64,000 nucleotides of DNA from Saururus chinensis (GCA_035235625.1 CP141143.1:26209092-26273091), one strand, 5' to 3'; positions 46,325-59,731 are shown, numbered from the stretch's first letter. A program made the numbers and translations. The notes: generated from the letters alone by a model not told the origin.

Positions 46325-48391
46325 AAGTACCCTTTTTAGTTCTTGTAACTGAGACACATGTGGTCGATCTAACGACCTCGTCTGCAATAATTTTCTGATC
46401 TATTTTGAGGACAAACATAAACGATTTCTAAATGATATCATCTATAATTGTTTTGAATTCACGCTCATTAGATACCTTCATAATGTAACGAATGCATATA
46501 TGAACTTTTATACTGATATGTATAAATATGAATTAAGTATATTATTAAATACTATAACATATCATAGAGGTTACCTTTAAGTTATGCATTGTATCGGCTA
46601 AGTATCCAAACATTTTTTCTGCTTGTGCATCGAAAACAGTTATCCACATGTTACCAGTACTATCTCCTATTTTTGCTCGGAAATAAAACGTATATATGAA
46701 TAATAATAACAAAACAGTTATGACCATTGCGAAACGATTTTAAATATATGAAGATAAATATGAAATATACCTGTGGACTTTCACTATTGGAGTAACATGA
46801 TATTTATCGCATGCATCAACATTATAATGATTGCTAACTTTTTTGTTGCATTGTAAGCATGCAATGTACAAAATATCTTAATCCAAACTTATCTTTAAAA
46901 CCCACACATCATCAGCAACAAATTTAGGCTAAAGAAGGGTATGAATGTAAAGTTAAATATTACAAACAACTTTCCCTCTATCTTTGTCTATATAAATATG
47001 TATATATATATATACATATATAATGTAAAAATGATAATTATATATATGTTATTGAAAGAACAAGTAAAATAACCTGTAGTATGTCTTCTTTAATGTTCAT
47101 CATATCCATAATTTGTTTTGTTGGTCTTTTCAAACTGTTTCGACGTGACATCTCTGTGTCCACCATATTTGAAACTTCTAACATATTCTTGAAGTACCTA
47201 ACATGTATTTTACAGAAAAAACAAATAAATTGAACAGTTTAGTTTAAAGCAAACATTTTTTTTTACATTGGGAAATATTTTGGTAAAACTTACCAAGTTT
47301 TAAGTTCTACAGCCGCTTCAAACATTGGGTTCATGGTTATTTTGGTCTCAGTTGTCGATGATAACGTTAGTTGTTCTACAAATATAATAGTGAAATAATA
47401 TTATACATAAAAGTTGTTCACACAATACCCTAGATTGTCAACAAAATAAGGATACCTCGAAATTCTTGGACTCGCACAGCTGTTAAATAAATAATTGAGT
47501 AATTGCCACGACATTCCTCAAGAATGGGTACATCATTTTCTACGATATCTCCCCATAAGGTTATTAAAATCGGCATTGTACACCTAGTAAGAAAAATGTT
47601 TAGAAAACCAACATATCATAAACTACAAAATTAGGTTGTGAATTTACTTTTTTACAATCAACTCAAGTGATTGACGATTTACTTCAGTTCCATTACGCCT
47701 GCGCACAATGGTTTGATTACCAATGCTAATTACAACTCCAAGTACATCTACCAAAGGAAAGGACCAAAACGCTTACACAATGCATATATGAAAAAAAAAT
47801 ACTTTTCAAGTATGTTTTCTTACTGATTGTTTCTTGTATATTTTTTGGGACTTGAAGTTCATCTAGACAAGTTATTCCACAATTGTCATAACTCGTTATA
47901 GCAAATTCATCTAGTACAAGAATAATTGTTGTACGCTTCTTAACAATTATCTTATACTCGGTTGTACCCCATTGAAATCTTGGATTTGAACATTTGATCA
48001 ACCCATTTGATATGTAGTACGTTTTACCTTCCAAGGTAGTAGTCTTCAATGATTCAACTAACTCAATAAAAACCGACAACTGAATTCTAGAACCCTATCA
48101 AAATAGACAATCAAGTAAAGACCAATATTGATCAAATTTTTTTTGTAACAATTCATTCAAATTTGGATAAACATAAATGTAAATTATTGTAAACAAGAAG
48201 AGCAACAACTATATGTAAGGAAGTTCTTAGGGACTAACCTCTTCATCAATAACACATATGTTCATAACGATTCCAGAACCCTTTGAGTTGTCAAACCAGC
48301 GTATTTTGGTCTTTTCCAATATAAGACATTTTATTGTCCATTGAACCTTACTCGTTGATAGTTTAGATATTGGAATGTAGGTCATTGCCAT
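46325..48391 (-). pseudogene. RPA1-like (replication protein A large subunit) gene in the Helitron
   Basis: Plant Helitrons often carry RPA-like single-strand DNA binding proteins thought to assist rolling-circle transposition. I read about eight GT-AG exons. Exon 1 (48391-48239) reads MAMTYIPISKLSTSKVQWTI and then GSGIVMNICVIDEE, the RPA1 DNA-binding-domain A start. Exon 2 (48094-47824) reads QLSVFIELVESL and YYISNGLIKCSN. Later exons read VLGVVISIGNQTIV, ITLWGDIVENDV, YIACLQCNKKVSN with a Cys finger, and IGDSTGNMWITVFDAQAEKMFG (last from 46727), the C-terminal OB fold. The final exon EFKTIIDDII then KSFMFVLKID has an in-frame TAG at 46430-46428, so at least the tail is broken. It starts 180 bp downstream of the Rep/helicase stop on the same strand. 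Confidence 0.85.
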
Positions 48392-48570
48392 TGTAAACCT
48401 ATGAAAATAGTAAACAATGTAAATGTTATGACCAAACAATAATCTAATTCCATATAAACAAAAAGGAAGACAAATTGTTATACAACTCACAAGTTATTTG
48501 GTAAACACTTCTTTAAATACAACATTTCGTGTTACTCCATGTGGTATAGTCTTATCTAAAGAATGTTTGA

Positions 48571-51500
48571 TCAAGATTTTGTTTTCGATTTAGAAGTACC
48601 TCTTGACAAAGCAACATATAATTGGCCATGTAAAAAAATAGGTTCTGGTAAGTACAATCTTACATTTTCAATGGTCTGACCTTGAGCTTTATTAATAGTC
48701 ATTGCAAATGCAAGCCTTATCGAAAATTGTTTACGTTTAAATCTAAATGGGCACTTTTCATTATCTGCTTACATGAGTGAAATCCTTAGCAAAAAAACAT
48801 TTCTTCCCTTATATTCCCCTGTTGCAATTTGAGCGTGTATAACATTACGATCAAACTTGATACAAATCAACCTTGCGCCATTACACAAACTATTCCTTGG
48901 ATCGAGGTTTCGCAATAACATAATTGGGCAATTTTGCTTGAGTACCAATTTATGTGGAGGCAAGCCATTCGGAGTAAGTGTGTTAAGGAACTCATGTGGA
49001 TAAAAATTATTTGTATCATCAATTGCCGTGTCATAACTGTTGTATGTTACTGCATTGCCACTGCACATAGAAACGATTCTTGAATTTATTTGATCAACAT
49101 ATTCATTTTTTGTTGTCAATATGCACCTCTCTACCAAGTAACTTGATTCCAAAACTCGTGCTTCTAAAGATGGGAATATTTCCGCAATCAGTTTGCAAGT
49201 TTCATTTTCAAAATATGTGGCTTCAATCAACATATCGGATGACATTCTGATGTAATCGTCTTGAACACATGTTTCATCTCCATCACCAATTCGAAGTAAA
49301 TATGAACAAAAATCTGGATCATTCCTTGCTCGCATATTTTTAGTGAGAGGCAATATCTCAACAATTTGCCAAATCTTTGAGTGCACCAAACATGCATCAA
49401 CTATCTCTTCTCTTGTACCTTTGGAAGTCGAAAATCTCCACCAAACACAACCACTTTTCCACCAAAAGGTTTTGAACAATCTAGTATATCTTGAAGTGTG
49501 TGATCCAATGCCTCAAATGCATACCTTTTTGTCATTGGTGCTTCGTCCCATATAATCAAAGCTGCTTGTGTAAATAATTGTGCCAACCCACTTTGTTTTG
49601 AAATATTGCATGAGCTATTAATGCCAATCTCAATTGGTATATTAAATCTAGAATGAGCAGTACGTCCTCCAGGCAAGATTGATGCAGCAACCCCAGAGAT
49701 TGCTGTTGCAAGTACGATCATTCCTCGTTGCCTAATTGTTGCAAGAATAGCTCTATACAAGAAAGTCTTACCCGTTCCACCAGGACCATCAACAAAGAAA
49801 ACACCTGTGGACCTAGCTTCCACTCGTGCAATAATTATGTCATATGCTCTTCGTTGATCTTCATTTAAATAATTAACTACTTCCAAATCTTGATAGCATA
49901 TTGGAACTAATCCCTCCTCGATGACCTCCCTTGCTCGGCTATATCTAAAACAATCAATTTCAATCCTTGGTAAATCAAAATCTTCTAAAGAACGACCTAA
50001 ATTTGCAATACACTCACCAATTTCTTTCAGAACATAAGCAACACGTACAATGTCTGAAACTCCATTCGCGAGAACACAATCATCAGACATATCCAAAAAC
50101 ACCGTATCCCATAATTTTCGTACGTCAACAGGTTCACAGAATACTAAAATTGTTGCGAACAATGTTCTTAAAGAAGCCGACATTGAGAACGTTGATGCCT
50201 CTTCCAAACATAGTAATATATCATTGTCATCAACTAATAATCCCATCATATGTGCTGCCTCACGAAATGTCCTACATTGCATGTTGTTAACACATAGCAA
50301 ATGATCAAACGATTCTGCACCACAGACATGATTCAACAAAAGCCTTAAATAATATCTCTCTCCTTCAACTGGATTTGCAACATTTATTCTACCAATTGCA
50401 AAACCAAATTTTCGAGGATCCCATGAACGACCTTGACAACTATACACATAAAAGGTTGGAAATTCTCGGTAGAGTAACGTTCGAGCATGTGGATCAACCT
50501 TATTTCTATCAAAGTAAGCTGTCAACATTGTCTGGCAAATCACCTCTTTATCAAGGAAATCAGCTAAATTTTGTCCATCATAAAAAGAGAATGTATGCTT
50601 ATTTGGTAAGTGAAGTTGGAAATTGATAACAGCTGGATGATTATCACTAAGGCTGAATGCAAAAATTCGCTAAGCTGCTTCAGGTGGAGATACCCACTGT
50701 GCATTTTGATAACTCTTAATTTCATCTACATCATCAACATGTAAGTTGTTCATCAATTGCATAGAGACACGATCATGACCCTTATATATATATATATATA
50801 TATTTGTAAAGGTACTTTACTGCCTTAATACTTGAACATACCTCAACATTCATGTGACAATCATAACGCTTCAACAAAAAAGGATTGTAAGGAACAACCC
50901 ATTGATTATCCAACGTGTGACCACACACATATACAGACGAACCATTGTTTCGTCTCCTATATACTGGGTATGAATCATCACCTTCTATAGTGACATCTGT
51001 AAATCTTATTGGATATCTAAAACGATAACCTCCTTGTGTCATACATGGTGAGTTCATTTTAGAAATCCCACAGGGTCCATGCATCATGTGTTTCATGACA
51101 CGACTTTGTAATAATGCGTCTTCTTCAACTTTTGGAATTTCTACACAAACAAACTTGTCATATGTATTAGCGCCCATTATTTTGTCTTCTTTTGCCATTA
51201 TAACCAATAAGTGCATATGTAGCAACCCTCGTTTTTGGAACTCTATAACATCCACGTGGGCAATAACTCTACCCATGAAACCTGATTTTATAATAAGGTC
51301 CTTCAAATCATCTATCTTGGCCTTAAAAACTCGGGAGACAATATCAGGTCTATTAGATGCAACTTCTCCAGGTTTCAAATTACTGACAATCTCAGGCCAT
51401 TCTGGGTTGCATGTCATTGTAATAAACAAGTCCGGTTTACCATATGTTTGAACAAGAGCCATTGCATCCAAATATCTTTGTCTCATATCACGTGGTCCAC

Positions 51501-53072
51501 CAATGAATGACGCAGGTAACACAACTCGTTTACCTATTCTTCTTCCTTCTATCTCTCCAGCAGTAACACTATCAACTACACCTTGGTAAAATTCTGCCCT
51601 TAAAGCACGTTAATTATGTTGTATAAAGTTCAATCTATTTGTCTCAATTTTCACACACATGTCAACTATATATTGTTGAAATAAATGCCCACCATTGATA
51701 ATACTCCATGACGGGTTAGATCTCATCTGGAATAAATAGGCATAATATTCTCTACAAGTCACATCAGTGCGTCGTCTCTGAAGTTGGCCTTCAACCTGTA
51801 ATTCTTGCTCAAATTGCTCAATGATATTTGGATACACTGAATTTGCCAAACAACGACATTTAATCCCAGCATGCCAACCAGTCTCCCCACTTGGAAACAA
51901 CAATGGGTATTGCAAAGGGTCATAGCACCCATAATAAGGTTGAACTTTATATGATTCACCTTGTTTTCCATGAACAATAATATGTCATTCTCGTTCACCT
52001 GTTACCTCATCTCCTTCGATCCAAATAGCAGCCACTTGAGATGAAGATGGTGCATTGTAGACACGTTGATCATGACCACAACTCTTTTGAATACCCATTC
52101 TTAGTTCTCGAACATCCCCCATATGTCTAAGATGCTGCAGAAACTGTGCATACAGATTCATATTGAGAATATCAATAATCTTTTATACCAATATCGGGGA
52201 CAAGTTCGACATTAAGCACATGCGATTTTCTACCTCATGATCAGTATCATAAAAATATAGCTACAAGAAGCGGGGACCCAAATCCGTTGGTTCTAGAGAG
52301 TGGAGGGAATGATAAATTTGACCGTGGATTCGATACGTATATGTCCCAACCCTCATATTATTAACACTCTCATTGATCTCAGCACAAATCGATGTGAAAG
52401 AAAAGAGGCTATTATAACCTCTGACACAATCACGGAAAGCCCTACACTCATTTGAGGTTCCAAGATAAAGTTCCTCCAACTCTAGTGGAATTCCATTAAG
52501 ATGAATCATAACACCCCCATTTTGACAACAAAAAGCCTTTGTCTCTGTCCTAATTTTTTTTGCTCCACAATATATGCAGTCAGCAGCTAGGTCTATACGA
52601 TGGACCTTAGCCTTCTTTCTTATAGTCTTGGACATTGAGGGCAATTCAAATGATTCTGTATCCAATAGATTGGGTCTAATGTTAGTCGACTGCTCATTGG
52701 AAGTGAGACGATCATGAGTAGCAACAATTTGATCACCCACTCGATCTACCAATGAGGAAGATCCAAAAAATGTTATTCCCAAAATCAATTGAAAAAAAGA
52801 AAATAGGAAGCTACCAAATATATAGTCAAGTTACCGTTATTTATATATATAAGTTGATCATCATGGTTTCTTAAAGCACTGATTGGATTGGAATCCACGA
52901 GTGAACTCGATGAATTCCTATTTTCTAGATTCAACCGATCCTTTGTAGCAGCCTTATTTAAAGCCCTCTTCTTGCGTATTCAATCTTTTTCTACAACCGA
53001 GAGTTGGGCATACAATGCATGTTTTCTAGCATTGTTTGCTTCTCTATGTGATGTCGATTTATCTGACACCAT
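48571..53072 (-). pseudogene. Helitron Rep/helicase (HUH endonuclease plus PIF1-like helicase), degraded
   Basis: This protein nicks, ligates and unwinds DNA in rolling-circle transposition. Order seen: N-terminus MVSDKSTSHREANNARKHAL, a likely intron near 52830, a Cys region (CIYCGAKKI...CCQNGG), QRVYNAPSSSQVAAIW, CYDPLQYPLLFPSGE and PASFIGGPRDMRQRY. The HUH motif follows in KRGLLHMHLLV (51212-51220), then the tyrosine region VKYLYKYI, interrupted by a TA run at 50783-50803, after which the frame shifts to KGHDRVSMQLMNN. The helicase has Walker A GPGGTGKTF and Walker B IIWDEAPM, and ends with [12 protein letters not shown] and [10 protein letters not shown]. Lesions: TGA in exon 1 (KD*IRKK), stops at FL*LYF, ILV*KI and ERE*HI, TAG at 50672-50670 (EAA*RIF), a small deletion with frameshift after GGDFR (about 49430), and TAA at SLM*ADN. 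Confidence 0.92.
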
Positions 53073-56000
53073 CTAACACATTCGAAAACCAAAAAAAAAA
53101 AACCTAATAATATACCTATCACACATGTTTTATGTAAATATCATTTCAAAAATGAGTACACCATTTAAATATGAAAGGGCAAGTCTATTTACTTCATATG
53201 TAATCAACTTTTTGTTTATTCAATATGGGAATAATATACGGTTTGATTTTCCATATGAAGCTAATAGAAAAAGATGTATACAAATGTGTGTATATATAAG
53301 TGGATATAACCATCAAGACTTCAATTTTTAAAAGAGAGCAACGTTTAACCTAATAAAAAAAAATGAAGGAACATATAATCTATGATAACAAGTAGGACAA
53401 CCATATAGCTAAGAACAACTTAGCAAAAAATAATTCACTTTTCGGAGAAGGAGGAAAGACTTAGTCAATTTTTATATACTACTGATCAATCTACATATAA
53501 TTATGAGCAATTGCTACTACCATATGAACATCTAAAAATAGTAACAAGTTTAGGAGAAAGAATAACCATGTGAAGGCAGCAAAGTAGTATATATATTAAT
53601 TTAATATCTTAGGATAAATACCATAATATATATTGATACATATAGGAAGAAACAAAAGTATCATGTACCTAACTGAAGTAGTTAAAAATACCGACCACAA
53701 GCAGGTAGTTGATTGTATCTCCGCTAACTACATCAAAATGAAGTAAACATCAGTTCAACAAAGGGCACGTCTTCTTTAACACGTAACAATTGTTTTAAAA
53801 ATTGATTATTATATCAAATTTAATATATATATACCTATCAATCTAATTGAACAATTTAATACGAAAATAGGATATGCTTAATTTTGTCAATAACGTAAAA
53901 GTCTGAAAAGTCACATGAACGAATACATTTAACCTGATTACAATTTTTCATTTTTTTTAAAAAACATAACATTTCGAAAAGAAAAGTAGAATTTTCACGT
54001 TTGAATAGATTCAAAATACATAGAAAGCAACAAATGGTAATGCTACACGCTTGGTATATATATACATCAACGAAACCCATAACCACTAATGCACTTCAAT
54101 TAGTTTCATATAATAAAGTTTAGACTAGTGCATTAAACATTTGAATATGGTAAAATAATTATATTATATATTTACAATGACATATATAGCGATTTGTTTC
54201 TTAAAAAAAACACATGTTGGTATTTAGTGCATTTATTTTTGTAGTTTTGTTATCAAAAGAAGATCTAGGAATCACCTTTTTCAGAGAACATTTCTTCAGG
54301 GAAAAGATACATACACCAATAATGAAGTATTGGTTTTTAAAATAGCAAAATTATTCGAGGAAATCACACGTTCATAGTTTAACTATGTGGATTTTTCAAG
54401 AAAAGACTTTGGACCATACAAATTATAAAAAGTTTGAATTCTCTAGAAGCGATTGATTTTGAGATTTAGTGCAATACCTCTTAGAAGACACCGAAAGAAG
54501 TCGAGGGAATTGAATCAACAAACATGTGGAGCGAAACTACTAACTTGTAGAGATGTGTAGCTAATGAAGATCATATGGGTGTGGAAATGAAAAGTTGTGT
54601 ACATTTTAATTACCATAAATTATATATTTATTGTACCCCACAACTTGTACTATTAATGGCCGAGTAATTGACTATCATGGATCATGGTGAAACTATTCAA
54701 CTTCCGTTATTAATAGAATTTATTGTTTTGAAACTATAATTGCTATCAATTAATTTGAGCCCATCACATTAAATATTTACTATTAAGTAATCATAACATA
54801 GTAAATAAATATATGATTTATTACATGCATTTTTAAATCAGAGATGTTAGCAACATTTCGTATATGAAATTAATAGCACAATATGCATACGTGTCAATAC
54901 ATAAATTGAATGTAATACTTGCATTGTTGGTGAAATTAAATGACAGTAATTTAAGCATTACGTATAGGTACTACCAAATATTGGAAACTATTATTTTGTA
55001 TGTGGCTCCATATGTATTTATAATACTCCCATTAGTTACTAAATAATATACTCTATAGATAGAAAATACCATTAGGTTCATTAAGTAGAACATAATTTGG
55101 TGCACTAAAGTTTTGGATTGCAATTCGAAATGACATATTTACTGAGGTAGATACGTACAGTTCTCCATCTATTAACTGAATATACATGAATCGACTACAA
55201 ATTGAAAGGGTTTTCGAAATGCTTAACTAAGATGTGTTTCGATGACACCTGGTGCAACAAGTGTCACGTATACATTAAAAAATATGTCATTAATTAGGAC
55301 ATGAAAAGTTTAGTTAGGAAGCTAATAATATTTTTGGAACTATTTAGTGAATGAGAAAGAATTGACTATAAATTTCAATGGCTTTGGAAACGTTTAACCA
55401 ATTCATGTGTCTCCTTGTCCTTAGTGCATCAAGTCCCACATATGCATTTCAAAATTATGCCATTAATTAAGTAGATTAACGAGTTCTTAGAGGAGAGTAT
55501 TATTAAGTTAGTTTTGAAGATATGATTAACTATTGTTATTCATAGTAGCGATTACCATTCGGATCTATTTTAAATATTAAAGTTGTTAACAAGACATGGT
55601 TGGCTCGAAAAAAGCATGACTAATCTAAAAAAAAAGGCACGCATTGATTATAATGAACTCGACTACAACAACGTTGTTCGCCAAAGATAATGAATGTTCA
55701 TGTAGGTCAATACATTAATTTATTAATTGATACTTTGCATTCTATACTTAAACCATCATTTGAAACTTCACAAGTTATCAAAAGAAAAGATAAATGTACT
55801 CTTAATTCCTCATTGTACATTTTGTTTCTCAATTTATATAATTGATATATATTATACTATACATATGTATTCTTAGATATGTTTATAAACTATGAAATAA
55901 GTTAGATAAATCTATTATCAGTTCAAACATATATCATTTGTGCGTCGTGTAAATCAAGACCATAAGAAAGCATTTTTTTTGTTAAAAACTGGAAAAACTC

Positions 56001-56376
56001 ACATAATTCGATACATTAAAAATGAACATAATATGTAATAAATGAAAAATCTAATATTCCAATAATTTTTACTACAAGGAGTTAAAACTACTATTAGTTA
56101 GAAACTATAGCACATATGAACATAGTCTAGAATGGGGATACGATATATCAATTTCTTTTATGAAGTGGGTAATAGTTGCATAATTAGATACATATGTAAA
56201 CAATAAAATTAATGAGAAAACATCATATATTATACCAATCACTTTTAGCACAAGATAAATGTACACTACTTACCCAATAGTCAACATATATAAAAAAAGG
56301 AACACATGTTCTGGAAACAAAAGAAATACGCATCAAAAGCTGTAAAAAAACTTGCACCACCACACAAATTTCAAAT
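53073..56376. other. AT-rich non-coding stretch
   Basis: It holds the upstream part of the Helitron with both 5' border candidates (54553 and 55059) and then unassigned sequence. Frames at 53125-53331, 53856-54086 and 54864-55046 are AT-rich and unsupported. Confidence 0.5.
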
Positions 56377-57545
56377 CTACTCATCATCTACAAGACGAAT
56401 CAGGTCTCGATTTTCAACAATCCATTTGCCATTATAGCTTGTTGGATCTTCACTGCTATGAGAAATTAGATCAATGTCTTGATCACTCATGAAAAGCATA
56501 ATTCCAGGCTCACGGAAAGAATACTCCAGTTTGACAGTTGTAATGCTTCTATTAATTACATCGCAAAAGAAAGCCTCCTTTTTTGTGACCAAGACGAATA
56601 CATCAAACGAGTGGTATAAAACACTAATAACTTCACCATTATTGAGAACTAAATCTGATATAGGAAAACTCAAAACTTGAGACCAAACTGATTTTACCCG
56701 GCAATCCAATGTATAAACATTCATGATCCCTCCAATAAGGGAGACAAGATCAAGACGTCCCTCACGGCTTGCTAAAACTAATATATGATCTCCATCATGT
56801 TTTTTGATAATGGTAGGCAGTTCAATATAACCACAAGCACAAGTGTCCATATCAAAAACTAAAACCATTGTAGAATCTATAAGCAAGTGCACATACTTAA
56901 CAACACATATGGGTGGTTATGACCCAATTGAAGAGAAATTCTCTATATTTGATTCACCAATATGCTTCCATTTCCATGTCTCAGAACTAAATACTTCGAT
57001 AAGGTAATTGTCATGCTTGTCAGACAAACATAATCGAAATATCTTATAATGGCGGCCATTCATACGATTTTGAAGAATAGCATAAGCAAGTGACATATAC
57101 CTCAATCTAGGACATGGAATAAGAACCCAATCTCCAACCATTGGCCGAATAATGTAGTATCTATCTGTGCGTTGAGCATCATTTTTACATAGAACTACCC
57201 ACTAAGAGAAGTTGCCAAATAAATCATCTCTTCAGGAAACAAGAAGTCTAGATCAGCATCTAGTGCAAGTGATGGATGAAATGGAAGGTAACTTCGAGCG
57301 ACCTGCATATGTGCTAACCATTGAAGAAAATAACCATATGTTTGATGGTTTGTGGAACACCACTCAACAATAAAATTGGAAGTGCTCATAGCATGCCTCC
57401 AACCTTTGCAAACCATCTTACAATGCTTAAAATTAAACCCTGCTGTTTTCAACAAAATCTGAAGAGTAAGTGTTTCCAACAAAGACCGGGTGGGAAAGTA
57501 ATTTCCGGATTTAGCTTGTTCCAAAAACAACAGAACTCGATCCAT
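56377..57545 (-). pseudogene. F-box-like protein gene with F-box-associated C-terminus, broken
   Basis: Starting at ATG 57545 the minus strand reads MDRVLLFLEQAKSG, then KHCKMVCKGWRHAMSTSNFI, which fits the second half of a plant F-box (VCKxWxxLISDPxF). About 300 residues follow in the manner of F-box-associated domains: WVLIPCPRLRYMSLAYAIL, YLIEVFSSETWKWKHIGES, VFDMDTCACGYIELPTIIK and DRVKSVWSQVL-like text, ending RDLIRLVDDE. F-box proteins recruit substrates to SCF ubiquitin ligases. Breaks: a frame change at about 57200 (SLSG to WVVLCKND) and an in-frame TAA near 56915 (ENFSSIGS*PPICVV). The first helix of the F-box is weak. It lies upstream of the Helitron in the same direction. Whether it is a captured gene or a host relic is not decided. 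Confidence 0.6.
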
Positions 57546-58787
57546 AATAGCCTAAAAAAAACACGAAGTCAACTTACATCATGAAAATGACATAGTACAA
57601 GTGAACCACTAAACCTGCAACAAAAATATTAGAACAACCTCAATACACTACACCAATTCAGGCACAACATATATATGTTAAGAAACGAATAATATATACA
57701 TATGGACTAACCTATCAATGAGCTTTATATATAAATTAGTAATGGCTAAAATTAAAATAATGAAATAAAAAATGAATCAGAAAATGCTAATCAAATAATG
57801 TGTCTTTACCAATTGGATACTGAATACGAAAGCGCTAATGTTAAATAAAGAAATGGTAGAAAGATATAGCTTTAATGTTAAAATAGTCACCAATTCACGA
57901 TTATTTACAATTTCCTAAGAAGCGTTTATGCATTATTTAATGTATAGATATATAGAATATTGCATAAAACAATTTTTTCAAGACGGTCGATCCTCAAAAA
58001 CACACAAAGTGGCCTGTGCAAAATATTGCCCTATATGTTTGCAATCCCTAGCAACTTACTATTTAGAGCATTGTATATTCTAAGTATACAAGAACAAAAC
58101 CTAATATATCCAAAGTGAAATAAATCAAACATGAAACATATAAATAAAAAAACACGGAGCATCATTTATGAAATAGAAAATCAATTTTAAACCACACATA
58201 TTATGTACTCATTATTGGATGTATGAATTCCTCCTAGCAAAAGAATAATTTGGTGTAGCCTGAAAACCCAGACTTATGAGGTTTCAATTCTACATATGAT
58301 TAGGTATCATTGTTTATAGTGCACTAATATAACATGTTTTATTTTACATATCCCATCTCTAGATATTTTGGAATTTACAGTCCGAGTTGAATCTCTACTT
58401 ATGAAATATCTATGATTCTTCAAATTTTTTGGCAATTTCAGTCCCTTTGATCATGTAGCTGTAAGTAATATAAAACTATAGCTGGAATGAGAATAGCCAG
58501 ATCTACAATTCATTTTATACTGTATTTAGGGATCTCACAATGCAACTATGAAAAGAACTAATAGTATGTAACAAAAATGTGGATCACAGAATTTGGAATA
58601 GAAAGAACATATATGTGTAAAAAAGAACACAATGCATGAATGACCTAAAAACATGATATAAGTAAATCCTTCATGCAAAAAGTTTGTAGTACACCATATT
58701 GATGGGATAGTGGGGGTCATTGAATCTAGGGATATCTATTTCTTAAAAGAAGACTTAGACCCTAAAATTCATAGTAAAAGAATATAA
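57546..58787. other. Unassigned AT-rich stretch
   Basis: No supported gene. At about 57950 a word TCTATACATTAAATAATGC on the minus strand, preceded by A, is a third possible Helitron 5' end. The frame at 58535-58720 is probably noise. Confidence 0.4.
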
Positions 58788-59731
58788 ATGTTTGATGTAG
58801 AGAAAGAGCAAAACACTACTACTTCTACAAAGATGGTTATAGGATTTGAACCTAGGGGAGTGTCTGAAGTAAGGGAGATGAGAGATAAAAGAACCTCAAC
58901 CTTGTTGCAGGACTTCTATGTCATGTTAGAAGATGATAAAGTAACAATAGATGATATTTTATTTGATGATCTTTTGACCTATGAGCAAGCAATGGACAGT
59001 CCAGATTCTAAGGAATGACAATAAACTATTAAAGAGGAAATGGATTATATTATGAAGAACTAAGTCTGGGAAGTTGTTGACTTGCCCAGTGAAAGAAAGC
59101 TTATTGGCTGTAAGTGGATCTTCAATAAAAAGCTCAAGGCAGATGGGTCTATAGATAAATATAAGGCAAGGCTGATAGCTAAAGGTTTCAACCAAGTCAG
59201 GGAAAATAACTTTAAGGAAACCTATTCGACTGTGACTGGATTTACATCTATTAGGTGTTTGTTAGCTATAGTGGCACAATTAGACTTAGAGTTGCACTAA
59301 ATGGATGTAAAGACTACTTTCCTAAATGGTGATTAAGAGGAGGAGATTTACATTGAATAACCTGAGGGTTTTGTTGTTCCTGGAGAGGAACACATGGTGT
59401 GGAAACTCAAAAAGTCTTTATATAGCCTTAAACAGTCTCCTAGGCAATGGTACTTCACTTTTTACAAGGTGATTAGTGACTAGGGGTTCATAACAAATGA
59501 ATGTGATCATTGTGTCTACTCCTTTAAGGATGAAAGTAGATTATGTTACTCTCTCTCTATATAGATGATATCTTTTTGATGGAAAATGACTTGAGCTTAA
59601 TAGTCAGTTTAAAGGAGTACCTTAAGACCTAGTTTAAAATGAAAGACATGGGTGAGGCCTTCTACATACTTGATATGAAGATTAACAAAGATAAAAAAGC
59701 AAGGTTGCTTAGTATATCTCAAGAATCATAC
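58788..59731 (+). pseudogene. Ty1/copia reverse transcriptase fragment, cut by CACTA D
   Basis: The plus strand shows KLIGCKWIFNKKLKADGSID, YKARLIAKGFNQ, ETYSTVTGFTSIRCLLAIVA, MDVKTTFLNGD, EEEIYIE, PEGFVVPGEEHMVWKLKKSL and YSLKQSPRQWY, the conserved order of copia RT. In a shifted frame LYIDDIFLMENDLSL follows (YIDD instead of the usual YVDD), then KMKDMGEAFYILDMKINKD and LLSISQESY. Stops replace the usual Gln or Leu codons (H*MDVK, GD*EEE, IE*PEG), consistent with CAA-to-TAA and TTA-to-TAA changes. The fragment ends exactly where CACTACAAC begins at 59732. It could belong to the same copia as the gag at 39388, separated by later insertions, but integrase is absent, so this is open. Confidence 0.9.

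Larger units (their letters stand above)
45309..55059 (-). mobile_element. Autonomous-type Helitron, now decayed; 5' border uncertain
   Basis: On the minus strand the order is Rep/helicase (53072-48571), RPA1-like gene (48391-46325), then a canonical 3' terminus at 45309 (hairpin plus CTAG, host T next). Helitrons insert between A and T. For the 5' end I see two candidates in which a host A precedes TC: TCTATAGAGTATATTATTTAG starting at 55059, and TCTCTACAAGTTAGTAG starting at 54553. Both resemble plant Helitron 5' ends, and a third possibility near 57950 would include the F-box pseudogene. The given end uses 55059. The stretch from 53073 to the 5' border is AT-rich and non-coding. Multiple nonsense changes show it is inactive. 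Confidence 0.8.

Noticed and set aside
52888..53076. Plus-strand frame of 62 codons
   Set aside because: Shadow of the first exon of the Helitron Rep gene on the minus strand (start 53072).
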